From assembly GCA_902788995.1 (NCBI GenBank), contig CADAMO010000033.1, positions 1-54,936 of the forward strand: DNA of 54,936 nt. The letters are read 5' to 3'. The stretch is from Oscillospiraceae bacterium. GTDB lineage: Bacteria > Bacillota > Clostridia > Oscillospirales > Acutalibacteraceae. The notes under the pieces were generated by a model. The model made no database searches and was not told the origin of the DNA. It worked only from the letters and a program-made list of their open reading frames with translations. Positions 50,456 through 54,936 of the stretch are shown here, in pieces. Numbering within the stretch: the stretch's first letter is position 1; each line of letters starts with the position of its first letter. A program made the position numbers and the translations under genes.

Positions 50456-51160
50456 ATGATTGCAGACAGATTAAAAATGCCGAGAACGGCGCTTGCGGAC
50501 AGAAAACTGCCCCATTATACGAGAAGCGAAGAGATCTTCAATATGGTCACCCACATTGTGGGCGGCGCCTTCGCGCTGGCGGCGCTGGTGGTGTGTACGG
50601 TTTTTGCCGCGCTGCACCGCAACGTGGCGGGCGTCGTCTCCGGCGCGGTCTACGGCGTTTCCATGGTGCTCGTTTACGTGGTATCCAGCGTTTATCACGG
50701 GCTGGACCCCCACCGGGCGGGCCGCGGCAAGCGGGTGATGCAGGTGATCGACCACTGCGACATCTACGGTCTGATCGTGGGCAGCTTTGCCCCGGTGGCG
50801 CTGACGGGGCTGCGACAGCATAACCCTGTGCTGGCGTGGGTCGCCTTCGGCGCGGTTTGCGCGGTCTCGGTGATCGGGGTGGTATTCACCGCCATCGACT
50901 TCAACAAGTTCGGCCCCATCTCCTACGGGGCGTATTTTCTCGCCGGGTGGAGCGTACTTTCCACCGTGCGGGCGCTGCATGCGGCCTTCAGCAAAGAGTT
51001 CATCATTTTGCTGATCGCGGGCGGGCTGGTCTATACCTCCGGCATGATCTTTTTCCTGCTGGAGATGAAGAAACACAAATACTGCCACTCGGTCTTTCAC
51101 ATTTTTATCGTGCTGGGCTCGGTGCTGCACTTTATTGCGATTTTTAAATATTGCATCTGA
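50456..51160 (+). CDS. Hemolysin III family membrane protein (PAQR/YqfA-like)
   Basis: A 234-residue seven-helix protein. Family metal-site motifs are complete: SSVYHG (helix 2), DHCDIYGLIVGSFAPV (helix 3) and HSVFHIFIVLGSVLHF (helix 7). Members are integral membrane proteins linked to hydrolase activity or membrane homeostasis. ATG 50456 has AGGGG upstream; ATG at codon 8 is an alternative. It is divergent from the Xre gene. Confidence 0.92.
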   Translation: MIADRLKMPRTALADRKLPHYTRSEEIFNMVTHIVGGAFALAALVVCTVFAALHRNVAGVVSGAVYGVSMVLVYVVSSVYHGLDPHRAGRGKRVMQVIDHCDIYGLIVGSFAPVALTGLRQHNPVLAWVAFGAVCAVSVIGVVFTAIDFNKFGPISYGAYFLAGWSVLSTVRALHAAFSKEFIILLIAGGLVYTSGMIFFLLEMKKHKYCHSVFHIFIVLGSVLHFIAIFKYCI

Positions 51161-51209
51161 CGGAAAAAAATAGTAATATCGGGAAAGAGAAATCATCAGA
51201 GGAAGAAAC

Positions 51210-51887
51210 ATGGAATACAAATATGAAATGCACTGCCACACGGGACGCATCTCCCTGTGCGCAAAAACGGAACCTAAGGATCTGGTCAGAATGTACGACA
51301 AGCTGGGTTACAGCGGTCTGGTGCTGACCGACCATTACAGCCCCATGACCTTCTGGGACCGGCGGATCTTCAACGCGAAGGACATGGCGGAGTTTTACCT
51401 GACCGCCTACCGGGAGCTGAAGGACTTCTGCGGCGACGGCTTCACCGTGCTGCTGGGCATGGAACTGCGCCACTACGCCACCGTCAACGACTACCTCATC
51501 TACGGCGTGGAGGAGGACTGGCTGGAAAAGCAGCCCAACATGCTGAACTGGGGCATGAAAAAGCGCTTTGAGGAGGCCCACAAGGCCGGGTACCTGCTGT
51601 TTCAGGCGCACCCCTACCGGCCCTTCATCCACCGCTGCAACCCGGACTATATCGACGGCATTGAAATTTACAACGGCCACACGCCAAAGGAAGCCAACGA
51701 CAAAGCGGGCGCGTGGGCGCGTGAGACGGGCAAGCTGATCGTCAGCGGCGGCGACTGCCACAGCCTGACGGACAACTCCCACGGGGGGATTATCACCCAC
51801 GCCCCCATCAAAAACAACGCCGACCTGCTGGACGTACTGCGCCGGCAGGATTTCACCCCCATCCCTATTTACAAACCGGAGAAATGA
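51210..51887 (+). CDS. PHP-domain phosphoesterase
   Basis: A 225-residue PHP protein with all metal motifs: HCH (8-10), TDHY, GMELRH, AHPYRP, and SGGDCHS near the end. Related to histidinol-phosphatase and trpH/5'-3' exonuclease-like phosphoesterases; no histidine genes are nearby. GAGGAAG precedes ATG 51210; it is 49 bp after the hemolysin III gene and may be co-transcribed with it. Confidence 0.9.
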   Translation: MEYKYEMHCHTGRISLCAKTEPKDLVRMYDKLGYSGLVLTDHYSPMTFWDRRIFNAKDMAEFYLTAYRELKDFCGDGFTVLLGMELRHYATVNDYLIYGVEEDWLEKQPNMLNWGMKKRFEEAHKAGYLLFQAHPYRPFIHRCNPDYIDGIEIYNGHTPKEANDKAGAWARETGKLIVSGGDCHSLTDNSHGGIITHAPIKNNADLLDVLRRQDFTPIPIYKPEK

Positions 51888-51903
51888 TGATATGATTAGG
51901 TTT

Positions 51904-51966
51904 GAGGTGTCAGGTCTGAGGTTTGAGTATTCTCACGCCTCGCACTTGGCGCCTCATACCTTCCGA
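51904..51966. repeat. AG-phased heptad array H7, degenerate inverted pair
   Basis: Left units GAGGTGT, CAGGTCT, GAGGTTT (51904-51924), right units CTCACGC, CTCGCAC, TTGGCGC, CTCATAC, CTTCCGA (51932-51966). The 7-bp phase is kept although the sequences vary. The right end touches the ribosome site AGGAGG of the lipase gene. Confidence 0.65.
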
Positions 51967-51979
51967 AGGAGGTCTCCCC

Positions 51980-53506
51980 ATGAAAAAACGATTTCTCTCC
52001 CTGCTTCTGTGCGCGGTGATGCTGTTCGCCTGCGCCGTTCCCGCCTTTGCGGCGCGGCAGGCGGCTTCCATCAACAAGGTGACGCCCCCGGAGCTGCCGG
52101 TGAGCGAATATCCTCTCATCATCGTGCGCGGCATGCAGCTCAACGGCATGGTGCGCTACGGCGGCACCGAGAAGGAGGAAAAGGCCAGCGTCAACTTCAA
52201 CGCGGCCGACCTGCTGAAAACGCTGGTAAAGATCCCTTCCGCCTTTATCACCGGCGGCAAGGACAAGGTCGTGGACGTGCTGCTGGACTACGCCTACGGG
52301 CTGTTCGGCCACATGGGTTGCGACGAGAACGGCGACCCCTCCGACCCGGACGTCTCCATGCGGACGTTTGAGGGTTCCGCGGTCAACTATCCCGACCTGC
52401 CCGGCGAGCCCTCCGTGCGCCAGCTGGGGCTGTTCACCTCCGCGCTGCACCACTACGGGGCGGAGAACCTCTACTTCTTCTCCTATGACTGGCGGCTGGA
52501 TACCTACGGCAACGCGGCGCTGCTGGCGCAGGAGATCGATCAGGCCCTCGCGGAGACCGGCAAGGACAAGGTCAACCTTATCGCCTGCAGCATGGGCGGC
52601 ATCGTGACCCTCACCTACCTGACCTATTACGGCAGCGGCAAGATCAACGCCCTGCTGTCCGATTCCGCCACCATGAACGGCGCGGAGTGCGCCACCGACG
52701 TGCTGTGCGGCGACATCCTCTTTGACGCCGCGGCGGCGGACCGCTACCTGACCCGTATGCTGCCCGCCCTGTCGCCGCTGTTCCATATGATGTACCGCAC
52801 CGGGAGCCTGGGCCGCCTGTGCAAGTTTCTGAACAACTTCGCCGCCGACTACGGCGAGGAGATCTACGACCGGGTGCTGATCCCGATCTTCGGCACCATG
52901 CCCGCCTTCTGGGAGCTTTGCTATCCGGAGAAATACGAGCAGGCCAAGCGTTTCGCCTACGGCGAGGACGAGAGCCAGTGGCCGCCCCTCTTTGAAAAGA
53001 CCGACAAGATCCAGCGCGAGGTCTGCGCCCACAAGCTGGAGACCCTGCAGAAGGCCATGGACGGCGGCATGATCTTCACCGTGGTGGCCAACTATAACAC
53101 GCCCAACGTGCCCGTCTACAAAAACGCGGGCCTGCAGGGCGACGGCATTTTGGAGACACGGGCCATGTCCTTCGGCGCGACGGTCTCCGAGGTGGGCAAG
53201 ACGCTCAGCGACAGTGAGCTTGCCGTGGGCGACGAGAAATACGTCTCCGCCGACGGTTGCATCAACGCCAACACCGCCGCCTTCAAGGATATCACCTGGT
53301 TCATCAAGGACGGCGAGCACATCTGCGGCGCGACGGTGGATTCCGACATCATGAACTTCTTCTTCACCCTGCTGGACGCCACCGAACAGCCCACCATCGA
53401 CACCTGGGAGCAGTACCCCCAGTTCATGCAGGCGGACAGCAACGAAGGCCTGTCCGCAGAGCTCGCCGGCAAGACCTTCTCCGCCAGGGGCGAACCGATC
53501 TGCTGA
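51980..53506 (+). CDS. Secreted alpha/beta-hydrolase, lipase/LCAT-like
   Basis: A 508-residue exported protein. Signal peptide 1-24 (ends AFA). The nucleophile elbow is NLIACSMGGIV with Ser204, and YFFSYDWRLDTYGNAALLAQEID upstream matches the LCAT/PGAP1-like lipase layout. The acid and histidine are not certain by eye. Strong AAGGAGGT lies 5 nt before ATG 51980. It would act outside the membrane on lipids or esters. It follows the PHP gene after the heptad array. Confidence 0.85.
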   Translation: MKKRFLSLLLCAVMLFACAVPAFAARQAASINKVTPPELPVSEYPLIIVRGMQLNGMVRYGGTEKEEKASVNFNAADLLKTLVKIPSAFITGGKDKVVDVLLDYAYGLFGHMGCDENGDPSDPDVSMRTFEGSAVNYPDLPGEPSVRQLGLFTSALHHYGAENLYFFSYDWRLDTYGNAALLAQEIDQALAETGKDKVNLIACSMGGIVTLTYLTYYGSGKINALLSDSATMNGAECATDVLCGDILFDAAAADRYLTRMLPALSPLFHMMYRTGSLGRLCKFLNNFAADYGEEIYDRVLIPIFGTMPAFWELCYPEKYEQAKRFAYGEDESQWPPLFEKTDKIQREVCAHKLETLQKAMDGGMIFTVVANYNTPNVPVYKNAGLQGDGILETRAMSFGATVSEVGKTLSDSELAVGDEKYVSADGCINANTAAFKDITWFIKDGEHICGATVDSDIMNFFFTLLDATEQPTIDTWEQYPQFMQADSNEGLSAELAGKTFSARGEPIC

Positions 53507-53513
53507 ACACATT

Positions 53514-53894
53514 GTAGCACGGCAATTTTGGTTGTCGCCGACTGCCGTCGGCTCATTGTATCGCAACGCCAAAACGATCACACCGGATCGTTTTGTCTGC
53601 GACTTGCGCCGTTGAAGTCGCCCGTAGCACGGCGCCCTGCGCCGTTTCAGAGCGGAGAGCGGAGTGCGGAGATATTCCGTCCGCGCCGTTCCCCGTAGCG
53701 TGAGGTTGTGAGAACACTCGGTAGCGCGGCACCTCAGTGCCGCTGTCAGCACGAATAATCTGTCTGGAAAAACGTCCGGCGGACAGCGCGATTGAAGGCG
53801 TCGGCGGCGTTTGCGGATATTGGCTGACGAATTCTTTCAAATAAGGCGTTGAAAAGTAACAAATGCTCTGAGCGGCACTGAGGTGCCGCGCTAC
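53514..53894. repeat. Repeat-filled spacer: partial B (53514-53523), variant B (53623-53648), heptads H8 (53649-53676), A (53721-53744), inverted A (53871-53894)
   Basis: The variant B keeps GTAGCACG and stem ACGGCGC/GCGCCGT but has loop CCT. It runs straight into three AGAGCGG/AGTGCGG heptads plus AGATATT, the only place where both repeat systems touch. The A units form a head-to-head pair 126 bp apart. The 516-bp gap 53507-54022 has no gene. Confidence 0.8.
53571..53594 (+). terminator. Hairpin after the lipase gene
   Basis: AAAACGATC/GATCGTTTT (53571-53579, 53586-53594), about 65 bp beyond the stop; the U-tract is short. Confidence 0.5.
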
Positions 53895-53957
53895 ATCATA
53901 CGCCTTCGGCGCTTGACAATATCATCCATTTACCGATGCAGGAGAAGCTTTTTTCTC

Positions 53958-53985
53958 TTGAATTTTTTCTATTTTATGGTAAAAT
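53958..53985 (+). promoter_or_regulatory. Promoter of the terminal LRR gene
   Basis: TTGAAT (53958-53963), 16-bp spacer, TAAAAT (53980-53985). Confidence 0.7.
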
Positions 53986-54022
53986 GAAATTGTCTATGAT
54001 TACCTGAAAAGGAGAACGACCG

Positions 54023-54936
54023 ATGAAAAACGGAAAAACGCTGAAATGGCTGCTGACCCTCGCCTGCCTGCTGGCGGCGGTGTGGGCCTTTTCCCTCGCC
54101 GCGAACGCGGAAATCGTGGCCTCCGGCTATTGCGGCGCGGAAGGCGATGGCCACAACCTGACATGGACGTTGGACGACGCCGGAACGCTGACCATCAGCG
54201 GGACGGGGGAAATGGAGGGGTATAGCTATGATGGCTATTATTTTACCACCGCCCCATGGGGCGGTTCCGTCTCCAATGCAAAACCTGTCAAAACCGTCGT
54301 GATCGAAAACGGCGTGACGAGCATCGGGGATTGGGCGTTTTACGGCTGCACGGGGCTGTCGTCGGTGACCATCCCGGACAGCGTGACGAGCATCGGGGAA
54401 GATGCGTTTCGCGGCTGCACGGGGCTGACGTCGGTGACGATCCCGGACAGCGTGACGAGCATCGGAGATTCCGCATTTTCCCGCTGCACTGGGCTGACAT
54501 CAATAACGATACCGGACAGCGTAACGAGCATCGGAGGTCTCGCATTTCGCCGCTGCACTGGGCTGACGTCGGTGACGATCGGAAACAGCGTGACGAGCAT
54601 CGGGGATTCCGCGTTTTACGGCTGCACGGGGTTGACATCGGTAACAATTCCAGACAGCGTGACCAGCATCGGGTATGAAGCGTTTTACGGCTGCACGGGG
54701 TTGACATCGGTAACAATTCCAGACAGCGTGACCAGCATCGGGTATGAAGCGTTTTCCGGCTGCAACAACCTGAATCGGATCTATTATGCCGGAACGAAAG
54801 AGCAATGGAAAGCAGTAAAAAACAATTCCGGTAAAAACCCTTCTTTTTATGATTGTTTGTTGGAGGATGGCATTGTTTATAATCATGCAAAAACAATGAT
54901 TCAAACCGTCTATGATACCAAAATCAAGCAGGTTAC
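54023..54936 (+). CDS. Secreted BspA-type leucine-rich repeat protein (3' end outside the window)
   Basis: At least 304 residues; the frame is open to the end of the window. Signal peptide 1-30 (ends ANA), an N-terminal segment ([16 protein letters not shown]) common to these proteins, then about 6.5 repeats of 23 residues of the form [23 protein letters not shown] (54300-54771), followed by [15 protein letters not shown] as in the end cap of such domains. Such surface proteins mediate adhesion. The last two repeats are almost identical at DNA level (69-bp units at about 54634-54702 and 54703-54771) and use other codons than the earlier ones, pointing to recent unit duplication. AAGGAG precedes ATG 54023. 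Confidence 0.88.
   Translation, partial: MKNGKTLKWLLTLACLLAAVWAFSLAANAEIVASGYCGAEGDGHNLTWTLDDAGTLTISGTGEMEGYSYDGYYFTTAPWGGSVSNAKPVKTVVIENGVTSIGDWAFYGCTGLSSVTIPDSVTSIGEDAFRGCTGLTSVTIPDSVTSIGDSAFSRCTGLTSITIPDSVTSIGGLAFRRCTGLTSVTIGNSVTSIGDSAFYGCTGLTSVTIPDSVTSIGYEAFYGCTGLTSVTIPDSVTSIGYEAFSGCNNLNRIYYAGTKEQWKAVKNNSGKNPSFYDCLLEDGIVYNHAKTMIQTVYDTKIKQV

Noticed and set aside
3112-53894. Insertion sequence or transposase gene responsible for the repeats
   Set aside because: No frame in the window shows transposase, integrase or RAYT motifs; the mobilising enzyme, if any, lies elsewhere.
54300-54771. CRISPR array (regular 69-bp repeats)
   Set aside because: The repeats are in frame and encode leucine-rich repeat units, have no unique spacers and no cas genes are nearby.

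Overview
The window reads like the chromosome of a GC-rich anaerobic Clostridia, probably an Oscillospiraceae/Ruminococcaceae-type gut bacterium. This is inferred from gene content: single-chain clostridial-type PurL, two ECF transporter S components with an EcfA-A' fusion, two M56 (BlaR1-like) receptors, dockerin-type repeats outside a cellulosome, BspA-type leucine-rich surface proteins, and TTGACA/TATAAT promoters with strong AGGAGG ribosome sites. There are no rRNA or tRNA genes, no CRISPR array, no prophage and no recognisable transposase.

Layout. 0.1-5.8 kb: a large M56 receptor-like membrane protein, then an amino-acid ABC importer operon (minus strand) with ArgR-box-like sites upstream. 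6-10.8 kb: an ECF transporter operon (surface DUF4430 protein, T, A-A', S). 11-14.2 kb: a foldase-like lipoprotein, a broken metallophosphatase and a DUF975 membrane protein. 14.6-17.9 kb: a three-gene operon of VanY-like carboxypeptidase, 5'-nucleotidase and SGNH hydrolase. 18-24.9 kb: aminotransferase, a second ECF S component, small membrane and RING-like proteins, a DUF4097 protein, a GH16 glucanase and a toxin-antitoxin pair with a dead toxin. 25-35.9 kb: a purine operon (purE-F-M-N, two unknown genes, purD, purL) behind a predicted ZTP riboswitch whose two aptamer halves are separated by a 281-nt linker holding an inverted-repeat-bounded insert. 36-41.5 kb: small membrane proteins (one broken), an opine-dehydrogenase-like enzyme, a PstS-like protein behind a Pho-box-like promoter, and a protein cut off from its dockerin repeat by a frameshift. 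41.5-46.6 kb: a BlaI/BlaR1-type operon whose third gene is a secreted LRR-dockerin-protease-like protein. 46.8-54.9 kb: NudC, M28 peptidase, HAD phosphatase with an Xre regulator, hemolysin III, PHP phosphoesterase, a secreted lipase and a partial LRR protein that leaves the window.

The most unusual feature is the repeat content of the spacers between genes. Two independent systems recur. (1) REP-like palindromes of at least four hairpin families (A-D) all carry the same foot, GTAGCRCG, and are often paired head-to-head as in BIMEs. (2) Arrays of 7-bp units differ in sequence from locus to locus but all fit AGNNNNN in strict 7-bp phase, often as inverted array pairs. Several genes end inside these repeats and take their stop codon from them, and most spacers of the purine operon are filled with them. 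Four genes carry single disabling lesions (nonsense codon, frameshift or small deletion), which suggests either ongoing decay or errors in this sequence.
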